From NCBI GenBank assembly GCA_903834835.1, contig CAILKO010000025.1, positions 1 through 64,000 of the forward strand: a stretch of DNA of 64,000 nucleotides. The letters run 5' to 3'. The position numbers and the translations under genes were made by a program. Shown piece by piece: positions 35,041-44,656 of this stretch (its first letter is position 1; every line of letters begins with the position of its first letter). This DNA is from an uncultured Pseudomonadota bacterium. GTDB taxonomy: Bacteria > Pseudomonadota > Gammaproteobacteria > Burkholderiales > SG8-39. Under the pieces are notes generated by a model. The model was not told the origin of the DNA. It searched no databases and worked only from the letters and a program-made list of their open reading frames with translations.

Positions 35041-35882
35041 GCTCGCAGGCACGCCGCGAGCAGGTTGCGCTCGCCTGCGAGCGCGGCCTGTCGAAGCGGC
35101 GTGCTTGCGAGCTGATCGAAATTGCCCGCTCGGGCCTTGGTTACGTGTCGGTGCGCGCCCAGCGCGACCGCCCGGCGCTCGACGCAATGAAGCGCCTGGC
35201 GGCGCAGTATCCGCGCTACGGCTACAGGAGGATTCGCGTGTTCCTGAGAAGAGAAGGTCATGGCATGAGCCGGCACCGGGCGCATCGCCTGTGGCGCCTG
35301 GAAGGGCTGCAATTACCCCGCAGGAGACCGCGCCGACGTGCAGCTGCATCACGGCCGCGGCCTCTGCCCGCGTTCGGCCCCAATCACGTCTGGGCCTACG
35401 ACTTCGTGTTCGACGCCAGCGCGAGCGGCCAGCAGATCAAGTGCCTGACGGTGATCGATGAGTTCACCCGCGAGTGCCTGGCGATTGACGTGGCCGGTTC
35501 CATTCGCTCTGGCCGTGTGATCGAGGTTCTGACCCGGCTCGTCTCGGCGCGCGGCGCACCGCGTTTCCTGCGCTCGGACAACGGCCCGGAGTTCGTCAGC
35601 CACGCGATCCTCACCTGGCTCGCCGACTCGGGCATCGACACCGCGCACATCGATCCGGGCAAACCCTGGCAGAACGGCGACAACGAGAGCTTCAACGGCA
35701 AGTTCCGCGATGAGTGCCTGTCGCTCGAATGGTTCAGAAGCCGCGAGGAGGCCCGCGTCGTGATCGAAACCTGGCGTCAGCACTTTAACCATGTCCGTCC
35801 ACATTCGAGTCTGAACGACCTTACACCGGTCGAGTTCAAGACGCGTTACGATTCCACCAACCCGGGGGCCATCCTCAAGTAG
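35034..35882 (+). CDS. IS3-family transposase OrfB (DDE integrase)
   Basis: 282 residues. Catalytic residues are D123 in WAYDFVFD, D182 in LRSDNGPEF and E218 in QNGDNESFNG, giving the DD(35)E spacing of IS3 transposases. An HTH_21-like segment precedes it (YGYRRIRVFLRREGHGMSRH). The frame begins at GTG-GTG (35034), overlapping the end of orfA in the -1 frame, so expression is by frameshift or coupling. The frame is intact to TAG at 35880-35882. This supports an active copy. Confidence 0.93.
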   Translation: MVSSQARREQVALACERGLSKRRACELIEIARSGLGYVSVRAQRDRPALDAMKRLAAQYPRYGYRRIRVFLRREGHGMSRHRAHRLWRLEGLQLPRRRPRRRAAASRPRPLPAFGPNHVWAYDFVFDASASGQQIKCLTVIDEFTRECLAIDVAGSIRSGRVIEVLTRLVSARGAPRFLRSDNGPEFVSHAILTWLADSGIDTAHIDPGKPWQNGDNESFNGKFRDECLSLEWFRSREEARVVIETWRQHFNHVRPHSSLNDLTPVEFKTRYDSTNPGAILK

Positions 35883-35883
35883 C

Positions 35884-35912
35884 CAATGGTCCGAAGATCC
35901 CTGGGCAGGTCA
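35884..35912 (-). repeat. IS inverted repeat, right
   Basis: Ends CTGGGCAGGTCA, the complement of the left terminus, and abuts AAGC at 35913-35916. Confidence 0.85.
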
Positions 35913-35916
35913 AAGC
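35913..35916. repeat. Target-site duplication, right copy (AAGC)
   Basis: Matches 34704-34707 across the IS element. Confidence 0.8.
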
Positions 35917-36372
35917 GCTATCTACGTTATATTTAAACGCTTTTCTATGAATTTCAGATGATGCCCCACTGAAGATTACCTGGTCGCGACAACGGACTGC
36001 ATCGCTTCCACGCTATGCGATTGGGAGTTCCGGTTTATGAAGATTGGTTATTCAAATTGCACGTGCCCTCGACGATCGGTTTGTCTGCGAGGGGTTAGGC
36101 AGGTCCATCACGCGATGCTCGGAACTTCGCCGAGATACGTGCGGCAGCTAAACGGACTTCAATTACAAATGCGGCGAGCTTCTGCTTCCGGAACCGGTTC
36201 ATATTCCCGTTGTTATGCTCAGGGCATAGGTACGGATAGCAAAAGGGCTGGCTTACCAGCGCCAACCGCAGGAACCGGCCTCTATGCGCCCTGACGGGTA
36301 TTGCGGTGCGAATTGACTTGAGCGACCTGCCCGCCCTGCAAACCGTGTCGCCCCCGAGCGGGTAGCCGATTC
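35917..36372. other. 456-bp low-GC region without a supported gene
   Basis: The frames on both strands are broken by stops. An 85-codon plus-strand frame at 36037 has no recognisable domain, and its composition looks non-coding. One frame reads sensibly for about 36 residues (DNGLHRFHAMRLGVPVYEDW) before a TAG at about 36094-36096, which could be a decayed gene. No terminator, tRNA or repeat was seen. The promoter of the plus-strand unit starting at 36373 presumably lies here but is not evident. Confidence 0.5.
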
Positions 36373-37503
36373 ATGCATCTGGTCCAGGTCAATCTGCAAA
36401 GCGGCTTTGGTGGAGGCGAGATTTACACTTGCTTCCTAGGACGTGCTCTTCGCTCGCTGGGTCATACCTTCGATCTGATTGCGAACACTCGTGCGCGCTG
36501 GTGGCAGGAGTATGACACCGGCGCAAGCAGGATCTACCCGGTAGCCGGGCACGAAGAAGTCCCAGGGTTATCTTTCGCCCGACCCGCGTGGCTGCTGTAC
36601 CACACGCCTGACGGCGGACCGCGCCTCGCGACCTTGCGGGCGCAAGGCTGCCGTACAGCGAGCTTCGTGCACATGCCGCTTTACCAGCGTCGCTACCAAC
36701 ACTTCCGCGACTACGACCTGTTGATCGCGGTTTCGGAGTACGTCCGCACCGGTCTGCTTGACCACGGACTCGTCAAGACGCATGGCGAGCCGCTCTATGG
36801 TGTGGCACACCTAGATCGCAATCCTGGCGATGGCGGGCCACTCGCTGCTCGATCTCGATATAGCTGGGACACGCGCAAGCTGCGCGACCGGGTATTGTCC
36901 TGGATCGAGCCTGCGATTGAAGCGCTCAGACGCCCGCAGCCATACACACGCCGACCTGGGCTGACGCTCGGCATCGTTTCCCGGATCACCCCCATCAAGC
37001 AGTTCCCGACGCTGTTCGGCATCCTCGCACCCATGCTTGCAGAGCATGCCGGATTAACCTTGGAAATCTTCGGGAGCGGCGGCTATGCCTCGGTCCGTGA
37101 TACGCGACGCGCCCTCGCACCGCTTGGTGCGAGGGCCAGGTGGTGGGGCGAGCAGCGTGATGTGCGCCGCGCATACGGAACGCTGGACTACCTGCTTACC
37201 GGCTTGCCGGAAAAGGAAGCTCTGGGTCTGAATGTACTTGAAGCGCAAATGTGCGGAACGCCAGTTCTGGCTCCCGATGCACCTCCGTTCACCGAGACAA
37301 TTGCTCGCGGCCGTAGCGGCTACTTTTATCCGGACCCACGACAGGATGAAGGTCGGGGTTTTGCGCATCTTCTTGCTGGAATTGCGGCCGGAACGCTGCC
37401 ACGCCCCGATCCCCTCTGTGCGCCTGAGCACCTCGCACGTTTCTCCGAAGGTGCCTTTCGGGAGCGTGTAGTCCGGCTGCTATCGGCACTGGAGCATGCG
37501 TGA
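36373..37503 (+). CDS. Glycosyltransferase family 4-like
   Basis: 376 residues, GT-B. It opens HLVQVNLQSGFGGGEIYTCF. The donor domain has LGIVSRITPIKQFPTLFGIL, and LPEKEALGLNVLEAQMCGTP supplies the EX7E region. It is the first gene of the unit that ends with the GDP-fucose enzymes, so it may transfer one of those sugars. The linkage is not determinable. The next gene starts within its stop. Confidence in the family is good, in the role low. Confidence 0.78.
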   Translation: MHLVQVNLQSGFGGGEIYTCFLGRALRSLGHTFDLIANTRARWWQEYDTGASRIYPVAGHEEVPGLSFARPAWLLYHTPDGGPRLATLRAQGCRTASFVHMPLYQRRYQHFRDYDLLIAVSEYVRTGLLDHGLVKTHGEPLYGVAHLDRNPGDGGPLAARSRYSWDTRKLRDRVLSWIEPAIEALRRPQPYTRRPGLTLGIVSRITPIKQFPTLFGILAPMLAEHAGLTLEIFGSGGYASVRDTRRALAPLGARARWWGEQRDVRRAYGTLDYLLTGLPEKEALGLNVLEAQMCGTPVLAPDAPPFTETIARGRSGYFYPDPRQDEGRGFAHLLAGIAAGTLPRPDPLCAPEHLARFSEGAFRERVVRLLSALEHA

Positions 37504-38552
37504 TGAAAGGCGCCCCGCGAATTCTGCTCATCCGGCGCGACAACATCGGCGACCTCGTTTGCACGACACCTCTGTTCCGCGCACTGCGTGATCGTTTCCC
37601 GGACGCCTATCTCTGTGCGCTGGTCACGAGCTACAACCGCGCGGTACTGGACCACCACCCGGCTCTCGACCGGGTGGTTACCTATACCAAGGCAAAGCAT
37701 CTGGAGCCAGGAGAAAGTCTGGTGGGGTGCTATGTAGACCGGATACGCACATTGATCGGGCTGCGTCGCGAGAAGTTCGATTACTGCATCCTGGCTGCGC
37801 CGGGCTTTCAGCAGCGTGCCCTGCTCCTCGCCAGATGGGTCGGAGCACGTCATGTCGTGGGCTTCGTTGAATCTCGCGGCCGGAGCCCAGCCTTGATTGA
37901 CCGCTCGGTCCCTTGGCATTTCGACGCCGCGCTGACCGAAACAGAGGACGTCTGGGGCCTGGTGCGAGCATTCGGCATCGGAGGCGAACCGGGGCGCCTC
38001 GAGGTCTTCCCGGACGTCGACCTCGTCGCAACCATGAGCGCGTCGGCTGCGGCGATCCGGCAACGCGGTCGCAGACTTGTCGGGATTCATCTTTCGGCGC
38101 GCAAACCGAGCCAGCGCTGGCCGGCGCAAAGATTTGCAGAACTCATGCATTGCCTGAATCGCGAACATGGATGCACGTTCATGCTTCTTTGGGCACCCGG
38201 TTCCGCGGACAACCCCAGACATCCCGGGGACGATGCAAAGGCAACCGGGGTGCTCTCGTCGATCGACAGTCTGCCGGTACTCGCGATGCCGACACCCTCC
38301 CTTGAAAGTCTTATTGCCGCCATTTCCCTATGCGATGACTTCATATGTGCGGACGGCGGTGCGATGCACATAGCCGCTGCATTGAGCAAGCCGATCGTTT
38401 GCATGTTCGGAGCCAGCGATGCAGTGCGCTGGCGTCCTTGGGGAGTCCCGTTCCGACTTTTACAGAACGAGAATCGGGATGTCGCTACGATCGATGCTGA
38501 AGCGGTATCCCGAGCTTATGGGTCCTTGCGCGAGGAGCTTCGGTACATATGA
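37503..38552 (+). CDS. Glycosyltransferase family 9 (heptosyltransferase-like)
   Basis: About 349 residues. ILLIRRDNIGDLVCTTPLFR is the GT9 opening. VGIHLSARKPSQRWPAQRFA and DDFICADGGAMHIAAALSKP are the two later motifs. Third GT9 in the window. ATG at 37503 (one-base overlap) or GTG at 37500 (GTGA overlap) could be the start. The ADGGAMHIAAAL motif is close to LPS heptosyltransferases, so this unit may still act on LPS core rather than on capsule. Confidence 0.8.
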   Translation: MKGAPRILLIRRDNIGDLVCTTPLFRALRDRFPDAYLCALVTSYNRAVLDHHPALDRVVTYTKAKHLEPGESLVGCYVDRIRTLIGLRREKFDYCILAAPGFQQRALLLARWVGARHVVGFVESRGRSPALIDRSVPWHFDAALTETEDVWGLVRAFGIGGEPGRLEVFPDVDLVATMSASAAAIRQRGRRLVGIHLSARKPSQRWPAQRFAELMHCLNREHGCTFMLLWAPGSADNPRHPGDDAKATGVLSSIDSLPVLAMPTPSLESLIAAISLCDDFICADGGAMHIAAALSKPIVCMFGASDAVRWRPWGVPFRLLQNENRDVATIDAEAVSRAYGSLREELRYI

Positions 38553-39526
38553 TCGAGCAGAATCCTCGAAATCTTGTGCTGCTCGGCCTGGATACCCGGT
38601 CGGAGATGTTTCTGGACGCTTTCCAAAACCTCGGTTACGAGGTAGTGGTGGTCGGCGACCGACCTAGCCCCGATCAGCTGCTCCGGGCGGAACTTTGCCT
38701 GATCATGGTCTACCACGGCGTGCGTGCGCCCTGGTCAGCGCTCCGGCTGAAATGGCGACTCAAGGCCGCCGGCGTGCCCCTTATCGGCATCGACCGGGAC
38801 GGGCCCTGGCACATGGGCAGGCTGGTACGCCAACTCCGACTGTTCGAGTGGCTGCGTGTCCTGGATATTTATGCCCCGCACACGCTGCAGCCAACCTACC
38901 GCTTTGCCCCGCAGGTGATCTACAACGCGAACGCCGTATGGCAGCGTAACTTTAACCTCCATGGCCGGACACTTGCCGAGATGCGGGACCCAGGATTCTT
39001 TCGCTGGGACGTAAGCTTCGTCGGAAACATGGACGGCGAGCGCTACAAGGAACACGCTGAGCGTGAGCGCTTCTTCGCGCTGCTTCGACCGCGTCTCGAG
39101 GCACTCGGATTGCGCGTCCTGTTCCGGAATTCCGGCGGAATGAGCGAAGAGGAACAGATCGATGTCATCCAACGCTCCATCATCAATCTAAACTATCGTT
39201 CCTCCTGCGATCATCGTTCGCGCGCCGGTGTGGCAATGTCATGGGGGCTCCCGGAGCGCTGCTACGGTGTCCCGGCGCGGGGTGGATTCATGCTTTCTGA
39301 CGAGCGTCGCCACGCCGCTGACGATTTCGATCCGCGGACCGAGTGGGCGAGCTATGCCAATCTGGAGGATTGCATCACGCGCATCCAGTATTATCTCGGG
39401 CACTTTCAGGAAGCGCGTGCTATCGCCGAGGCAGCTCATGCGCGTGTCATTCGTGACCATACGTATGAAAGACGTGCAGAAAAGCTGCTCGAGGTGGCGA
39501 GAATGTGGCGCGCAGCCCGGCAGTAG
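38549..39526 (+). CDS. CgeB-like glycosyltransferase family protein
   Basis: 325 residues. LVLLGLDTRSEMFLDAFQNL is the first Rossmann strand. The C-terminal third has SWGLPERCYGVPARGGFMLS and a terminal helix with YERRAEKLLEV, both characteristic of the Glyco_trans_1_2 (CgeB/spore maturation-like) domain. DVSFVGNMDGERYKEHAERE is the conserved mid-region. These proteins are probable GT-B transferases. ATGA overlap with the preceding GT9. Donor and acceptor unknown. Confidence 0.72.
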   Translation: MIEQNPRNLVLLGLDTRSEMFLDAFQNLGYEVVVVGDRPSPDQLLRAELCLIMVYHGVRAPWSALRLKWRLKAAGVPLIGIDRDGPWHMGRLVRQLRLFEWLRVLDIYAPHTLQPTYRFAPQVIYNANAVWQRNFNLHGRTLAEMRDPGFFRWDVSFVGNMDGERYKEHAERERFFALLRPRLEALGLRVLFRNSGGMSEEEQIDVIQRSIINLNYRSSCDHRSRAGVAMSWGLPERCYGVPARGGFMLSDERRHAADDFDPRTEWASYANLEDCITRIQYYLGHFQEARAIAEAAHARVIRDHTYERRAEKLLEVARMWRAARQ

Positions 39527-39596
39527 AAACCTGAATATCCATTGGTTCGCTTGGGATAGCTTTCCTGGCGATTCGACATTTGGCGGCTAGACCAGA

Positions 39597-40355
39597 ATGC
39601 AAGATACCGACACAAGCTTTCGGGCACAGAATGGCGAGGACCGCTGGCTGGACGCCTATTTCCAGGGAAAGCGCGCAGGCTATTTCGTCGAAGTCGGTGC
39701 GTACGACGGGGTGGACCTGAGTAACACCTACCACTTCGAGCAGATCGGCTGGCACGGCGTACTCGTGGAGCCGGATCCCGACAATGCCGCCAACTGCATG
39801 TTGAAGCGGCCGGGATCACGAACTTTCCAGTGCGCGGCCGTCGCAACACCGGAAATCCGGGAGATATCCTTCCACAAGGTAGCCAACGGCGGCGTGTTCT
39901 CGACGACCAGCCTTACGGACGGGCACGCAAAGCGAATTGCGAACATCGGTCTTGCTGCGGAGCCGATGCGGGTTCCCGCTCGTACTCTGAATTCCATGCT
40001 CGCCGAGGCGGGTACCAGCCATATCGACTTCGTCAGCATTGATGTTGAGGGCGGTGAACTCGACGTTCTGGCGGGTTTCGACATCCGGCGGTGGCAACCC
40101 CGGATCGTGGTCGTGGAGTCGAATACCAAGACCCGCCTGCCTGCCATCCGCCGCTATTTCCTTCGGAACAGCTACGCCTATCTGCACAGCATCGACGTGA
40201 ACGATTTCTACGAGCGCACCGAGGGGCCCGCATCTGTCACCGCACTATTGGACGGATTTCGGTACGGCCTGTTTCGCGTCCGCCGACGACTCGCACGCAT
40301 CGCACACAACCTGCGCCGCGCATGGAACAAGCGCGCTCGTCGCGTGGCGCCCTGA
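39597..40355 (+). CDS. FkbM-family methyltransferase
   Basis: 252 residues. GYFVEVGAYDGVDLSNTYHF is SAM motif I. GVLVEPDPDNAANCMLKRPG follows, and FVSIDVEGGELDVLAGFDIR is the FkbM DVEG block. It probably O-methylates a sugar of the surface glycan, perhaps fucose, given the following manC-gmd-fcl genes. A 70-bp gap before it has no clear promoter. The C-terminal 40 residues are rich in Arg and may contact the membrane or glycan. The ATG at 39597 is the only good start. Confidence 0.8.
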   Translation: MQDTDTSFRAQNGEDRWLDAYFQGKRAGYFVEVGAYDGVDLSNTYHFEQIGWHGVLVEPDPDNAANCMLKRPGSRTFQCAAVATPEIREISFHKVANGGVFSTTSLTDGHAKRIANIGLAAEPMRVPARTLNSMLAEAGTSHIDFVSIDVEGGELDVLAGFDIRRWQPRIVVVESNTKTRLPAIRRYFLRNSYAYLHSIDVNDFYERTEGPASVTALLDGFRYGLFRVRRRLARIAHNLRRAWNKRARRVAP

Positions 40356-40357
40356 CG

Positions 40358-41794
40358 ATGCTGTTGCCGGTCGTCTTATCCGGCGGATCGGGCACCCGGC
40401 TATGGCCGCTTTCTCGAACGCAGCAGCCCAAACAGTTCCTTAACCTGGTCGGCGACAGAACCTTGCTGCAGAGCACGCTCCTTCGTCTGTCCGACATGGG
40501 AACCGATCGCGTGGCAGCACCGATCGTGGTCTGCAACGAGGAGCATCGATTCCTCGTCGCGGAGCAGTTCGAAGAATTGGGTTTGACCGCTGGCGGTATC
40601 CTGCTGGAGCCGTTCGGCCGCAACACCGCACCTGCACTCACGTTAGCAGCGCTGCTGGGCGGCGAACCCAAGGATGATCACGTGCTGCTGGTAATGCCTG
40701 CCGACCACGTTATTGCCGATGTGCCCGCGTTTCGGAATGCAGTTGCAGAAGGATACCGTCTTGCAGAAGAGGGTTGGCTGGTAACTTTTGGAGTTTCACC
40801 CACCCGGCCGGAGACGGGTTTCGGTTACGTGCAGCGCGGGGACACCATCCACAACGAGTCGTGCTGGGTCGCACGGTTCGCCGAGAAGCCGACCCGCCCG
40901 ACCGCTGAGCTCTTTATCGCGAGCGGCGAGTACCTGTGGAACAGCGGTATTTTCATGATGCGAAGATCTGTCTGGCTGGACCAGATCGGTGCATTCCGGC
41001 CCGACATCCTCGACGCCTGCAGGAAATCAGTCGACGCGGTCGCCCAGGATGCCAGTTTCATCCGGATCAACGAAGCCGCCTTCCGTTCCTGCCCGTCGGA
41101 CTCGATCGACTACGCGGTGATGGAAGGCGCAGCGGCCGATCCAACGCGCCATCGGGTAGCGGTCGTTCCCCTTGATGCGGGCTGGTCGGACGTCGGCGCA
41201 TGGCCCGCCCTGATGGATTTGCTGGAAAAGGACGCTGATGGAAATGCCGTATCGGGCGACGTATTGATTCATGACACACAAAATTCCCTGATACAGGCTC
41301 ATTCTCGCCTCGTCGCTGTGATCGGCGTACAGGATCTCCTGATCGTTGAGACTCCCGATGCCGTTCTGGTCGCCGACAAGGCAGCAGCCCAGGACGTCAA
41401 GGTCATCGCCGATGCCCTCAAGGACGTGGCTCGTCCGGAGTATATGGCCCATCGACGCGTCCATCGCCCCTGGGGAAGCTTCGAGGGGATCGACTCCGGA
41501 ACCGGCTACCAGGTCAAGCGACTGACGGTAAAGCCCGGGGCCTCCATCTCGCTGCAAATGCACCGGCATCGCGCAGAACACTGGGTGGTCGTGCAGGGAC
41601 GTGCGCGGGTGACCCGCGGCGACGAGGTTTTCGAACTCTCCGAGAACCAGTCCACGTACATACCGCCGCTAACCCATCACCGGCTCGAGAATCCCGGCCG
41701 GACCGCCCTCGAGATCATCGAAGTTCAATCAGGACAATATCTTGGGGAGGACGATATCGTCCGCTTCGAGGATAACTACGGAAGACACACGTGA
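40358..41794 (+). CDS. manC: Bifunctional mannose-1-phosphate guanylyltransferase/mannose-6-phosphate isomerase
   Basis: About 478 residues. The N-terminal nucleotidyltransferase has [20 protein letters not shown] and the nearby PKQF. The C-terminal cupin isomerase domain has [20 protein letters not shown] and [20 protein letters not shown] with metal ligands. It makes GDP-mannose from mannose 1-phosphate, and may also supply mannose 6-phosphate. The ATG at 40358 matches the usual ManC start; the long upstream frame belongs to the FkbM region. It precedes gmd in GTGA overlap, giving a complete GDP-mannose to GDP-fucose route. Confidence 0.95.
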   Translation: MLLPVVLSGGSGTRLWPLSRTQQPKQFLNLVGDRTLLQSTLLRLSDMGTDRVAAPIVVCNEEHRFLVAEQFEELGLTAGGILLEPFGRNTAPALTLAALLGGEPKDDHVLLVMPADHVIADVPAFRNAVAEGYRLAEEGWLVTFGVSPTRPETGFGYVQRGDTIHNESCWVARFAEKPTRPTAELFIASGEYLWNSGIFMMRRSVWLDQIGAFRPDILDACRKSVDAVAQDASFIRINEAAFRSCPSDSIDYAVMEGAAADPTRHRVAVVPLDAGWSDVGAWPALMDLLEKDADGNAVSGDVLIHDTQNSLIQAHSRLVAVIGVQDLLIVETPDAVLVADKAAAQDVKVIADALKDVARPEYMAHRRVHRPWGSFEGIDSGTGYQVKRLTVKPGASISLQMHRHRAEHWVVVQGRARVTRGDEVFELSENQSTYIPPLTHHRLENPGRTALEIIEVQSGQYLGEDDIVRFEDNYGRHT

Positions 41795-42876
41795 GCAAGA
41801 TAGCGCTTATCACCGGCATTACCGGCCAGGACGGTGCCTATCTGGCGGAATTCCTCCTCGAAAAAGGCTATGAGGTACATGGCATCAAGCGTCGGACCTC
41901 TCTGTTCAACACGGACCGCATAGATCATCTGTATCAGGATCCGCATGAGAAGTCGCGACGGTTCATCCTTCACCATGGCGACATGACAGACTCCTCTTCC
42001 CTGCTGAGAGTAATTCAGCAGGTCCAGCCCGACGAGCTCTACAACCTGGCCGCACAAAGTCATGTCGCAGTGAGCTTCGAAGAGCCCGAGTACACCGCCA
42101 ACTCGGATGCGCTCGGCACTCTGCGAGCACTTGAGGCCATCCGGATTCTCGGCCTGGATAGAAAAACCCGCTTCTATCAGGCGTCGACTTCCGAGCTCTA
42201 CGGCCAGGTGCAGGAGACACCCCAGACCGAGACGACGCCGTTCTATCCGCGCAGCCCGTACGCCGTGGCGAAGCTCTACGCATACTGGATCACCGTCAAC
42301 TACCGCGAAGCCTACGGTCTGTTCGCCTGCAATGGAATACTCTTCAACCACGAGTCACCGATCCGCGGAGAGACGTTCGTTACTCGAAAGATTACGCGTG
42401 CCCTGGCGCGCATCAAACTCGGACTTCAGGACAGGGTTTATCTTGGAAATCTGAATGCAAAGCGCGACTGGGGCCATGCCAGGGACTATGTCGAAGTTCA
42501 GTGGATGATGCTTCAGCAAGAGCAGCCTGACGATTACGTCATCGCTACCGGCGCGCAATACAGCGTGCGCGAGTTCGTGACCATTGCTGCCGCAGAGCTC
42601 GGCATTGCCCTGACCTGGCGGGGCACAGGCATAGACGAGAAAGGATACGACGCCCAAGGCCAATGCCTCGTGGAAGTCGATCCGCGCTATTTCAGACCGA
42701 CCGAAGTGGAAACCTTGCTCGGCGATGCAACAAAGGCGAAACGCAAGCTCGGCTGGGCTCCCCGGACCAGCTTCAAGGAACTCGTCTCCGAAATGGTCCG
42801 CGAGGATATCCGCACCGCCGAACGCGACGAACTCGTAAAGCAGCACGGTTACAGCACTTACAGGCGTCACGAATAG
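41791..42876 (+). CDS. gmd: GDP-mannose 4,6-dehydratase
   Basis: 361 residues. [20 protein letters not shown] is the defining N terminus, followed by [20 protein letters not shown]. The active site has [20 protein letters not shown] and [20 protein letters not shown]. It converts GDP-mannose to GDP-4-keto-6-deoxymannose with bound NADP. Start at GTG 41791, overlapping the manC stop in GTGA. It is followed by fcl after 2 bp. Highly recognisable. Confidence 0.97.
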   Translation: MSKIALITGITGQDGAYLAEFLLEKGYEVHGIKRRTSLFNTDRIDHLYQDPHEKSRRFILHHGDMTDSSSLLRVIQQVQPDELYNLAAQSHVAVSFEEPEYTANSDALGTLRALEAIRILGLDRKTRFYQASTSELYGQVQETPQTETTPFYPRSPYAVAKLYAYWITVNYREAYGLFACNGILFNHESPIRGETFVTRKITRALARIKLGLQDRVYLGNLNAKRDWGHARDYVEVQWMMLQQEQPDDYVIATGAQYSVREFVTIAAAELGIALTWRGTGIDEKGYDAQGQCLVEVDPRYFRPTEVETLLGDATKAKRKLGWAPRTSFKELVSEMVREDIRTAERDELVKQHGYSTYRRHE

Positions 42877-42878
42877 GA

Positions 42879-43847
42879 ATGCGGAATACGGATGTCGTCT
42901 TCGTTGCCGGGCACCGCGGGCTCGTCGGTTCCGCTCTTGTTCGTGGCCTGCGCGAGCGGGGCTACCGGAATTTGCTGCTGCGTAGCCATTCGGAGCTCGA
43001 CCTGTGCAATCAGGCTGCAGTTGCCGAGTTTTTCAGAACTGAACGCCCGGACCATGTATTTCTTGCAGCCGCAAAAGTCGGCGGCATCCTTGCAAACGAC
43101 ACCTATCCGGCGGAGTTCGTCCATCAGAATCTCGCCATACAGACAAACGTGATACACGAGGCATGGCGAAACGGCGTAAAACGACTGCTCTTCCTGGGAT
43201 CTTCCTGCATCTATCCCCGGGATTGTCCCCAGCCCATCCGCGAGGATTACCTGCTCACCGGTCCACTCGAAGCGACTAACCGGGCCTATGCGATCGCGAA
43301 GATCGCCGGCATTGAAATGTGCTGGAGCTACAACCGGCAGTACGGCACACGCTACCTCGCCGCCATGCCTACAAACCTCTACGGGCCCGGCGACAACTAC
43401 GACGCCCGGAATTCGCACGTCATTCCGGCACTACTCGGAAAATTTCATGAGGCGCGCGTTTCGTCTGCGCCGGCGGTAACCGTATGGGGGTCCGGTACTC
43501 CGCGTCGGGAGTTCCTGTTCAGTGATGACATGGCCGAGGCCTGCATTTTTCTGATGACTCTAGGCGAACTTGAGTTCGATGCGGCGCTGCGTACAGGCAC
43601 TCCCCACCCGCCACTCATCAACGTGGGGACCGGTAAGGACCTCAGCATCAAGGAATTAGTGGAGCTCGTACGGGAAACAACCGGGTATCGAGGAGACATC
43701 GTATACGACAGTAGCAAACCAGATGGCACGCCGCGCAAGCTGCTCGACGTCTCTCTCCTGCACAACATCGGCTGGCGCGCGCGGACGGATCTGCGCGCAG
43801 GGCTTGCGAAGGCATACGCAGACTATCGCGCCGGCCTCACGAACTGA
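42879..43847 (+). CDS. fcl: GDP-L-fucose synthase
   Basis: 322 residues. [20 protein letters not shown] is the family N terminus. [20 protein letters not shown] and [20 protein letters not shown] carry the Ser, Tyr and Lys, and [20 protein letters not shown] is a diagnostic block. It performs 3,5-epimerisation and NADPH-dependent 4-reduction to GDP-L-fucose. ATG at 42879 with TAGGA upstream. Last gene of the plus-strand glycan unit; it converges on btuD with a 17-bp gap that holds no obvious terminator. Confidence 0.96.
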   Translation: MRNTDVVFVAGHRGLVGSALVRGLRERGYRNLLLRSHSELDLCNQAAVAEFFRTERPDHVFLAAAKVGGILANDTYPAEFVHQNLAIQTNVIHEAWRNGVKRLLFLGSSCIYPRDCPQPIREDYLLTGPLEATNRAYAIAKIAGIEMCWSYNRQYGTRYLAAMPTNLYGPGDNYDARNSHVIPALLGKFHEARVSSAPAVTVWGSGTPRREFLFSDDMAEACIFLMTLGELEFDAALRTGTPHPPLINVGTGKDLSIKELVELVRETTGYRGDIVYDSSKPDGTPRKLLDVSLLHNIGWRARTDLRAGLAKAYADYRAGLTN

Positions 43848-43864
43848 GGCTTGACACTCTTTTC

Positions 43865-44656
43865 TCATTCCGCCGGGACGAAGAGGTCCCGGTCTCCAAG
43901 CTTCAGCCGGATGAACTTCTGCTGGTACGCCGTGGAAATCCTCTCCTCGGTGAGGACCTGATCCCGCGGCCCTGCGACGACTTGGCCATCGGGCAGAAAA
44001 ATTGCCGCATGACTTGCGTATCGCGCCGCAAGATTGACATCGTGCAGCGAAAGCATGACCGTTTTCCCCGCATTTCGGGTCAACGCGTTCAGATGATGCA
44101 TCACCTGGACCTGATGGCGCGGATCGAGATGGGAAACCGGTTCGTCAAGAAACATCAGCCCGGGATCTTGTGCGAGCAACGACGCGATAGCCACCCTTTG
44201 CCGCTCGCCCCCCGATAGGGTAAGCACGTCACGCGACGCGAGTTCGGCGGCATCCACGGCTTCAAGCGCCTCCAGCGCGATCGCGCGGTCGGACCCATCC
44301 TCCCAGCGCCAGCGCGCGATATGTGGATGTCTGCCGATCACCACCGCCTCGAGCGCGGTCGCGCTGAATGCATCGTGAATCGACTGCGGGAGGAAACCTC
44401 GAGCACGCGCAAGCTCCTCCGGGTGCCACGATGCCAGCGCTCTGCCCTCTAGGCTGACGATTCCGCCACCAGGTTCGGCAAGACCCGCAAGGGCCATCAT
44501 GAGCGTCGTTTTGCCAGACCCGTTGGGACCGAGCACACACCACAGTTCTCCGCGGTGCGCGGTCAGGCACAGATCTCTCACCAAGACTCGTCTTCCAATG
44601 CTCAGGTGAAGCCGGCATGCATCGAGTGTCCCGATCAGAGCCTCCCCGGGTGTCAC
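43865..44656 (-). CDS. btuD: Cobalamin ABC transporter ATP-binding protein
   Basis: 263 residues. Walker A is VLGPNGSGKTTLMMALAGLA, the signature LSGGERQRVAIASLLAQDPG, and Walker B LMFLDEPVSHLDPRHQ. It belongs to the FecE/BtuD group energising FecCD-type permeases. The start is GTG at 44656, overlapping the permease stop in GTGA; the longer reading upstream lies inside the permease gene. The B12 assignment comes from the riboswitch-led operon with btuB and btuC. On sequence alone it could be an iron-chelate ATPase. Confidence 0.88.
   Translation of the reverse strand: MTPGEALIGTLDACRLHLSIGRRVLVRDLCLTAHRGELWCVLGPNGSGKTTLMMALAGLAEPGGGIVSLEGRALASWHPEELARARGFLPQSIHDAFSATALEAVVIGRHPHIARWRWEDGSDRAIALEALEAVDAAELASRDVLTLSGGERQRVAIASLLAQDPGLMFLDEPVSHLDPRHQVQVMHHLNALTRNAGKTVMLSLHDVNLAARYASHAAIFLPDGQVVAGPRDQVLTEERISTAYQQKFIRLKLGDRDLFVPAE

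Larger units (their letters stand above)
34708..35912 (+). mobile_element. Intact IS3-family (IS407-group) insertion sequence, 1205 bp
   Basis: The element is bounded by inverted repeats that begin TGACCTGCCCAGG at the left (34708) and end with its complement at the right (35912). It has TG...CA termini and a 4-bp AAGC duplication on each side. It carries orfA and orfB in -1 relative frames. Both frames are open and the DDE triad is present, so the copy looks functional and recently inserted. It separates the minus-strand acetylation/carbamoylation unit from the plus-strand fucose unit. Confidence 0.93.

Noticed and set aside
36037-36294. 85-codon ORF right of the IS element
   Set aside because: No domain, no ribosome site, and the composition looks non-coding.
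43848-43864. Terminator between fcl and btuD
   Set aside because: Only 17 bases, with a short T-run (CTCTTTTC) but no stem. Not supportable as an intrinsic terminator.
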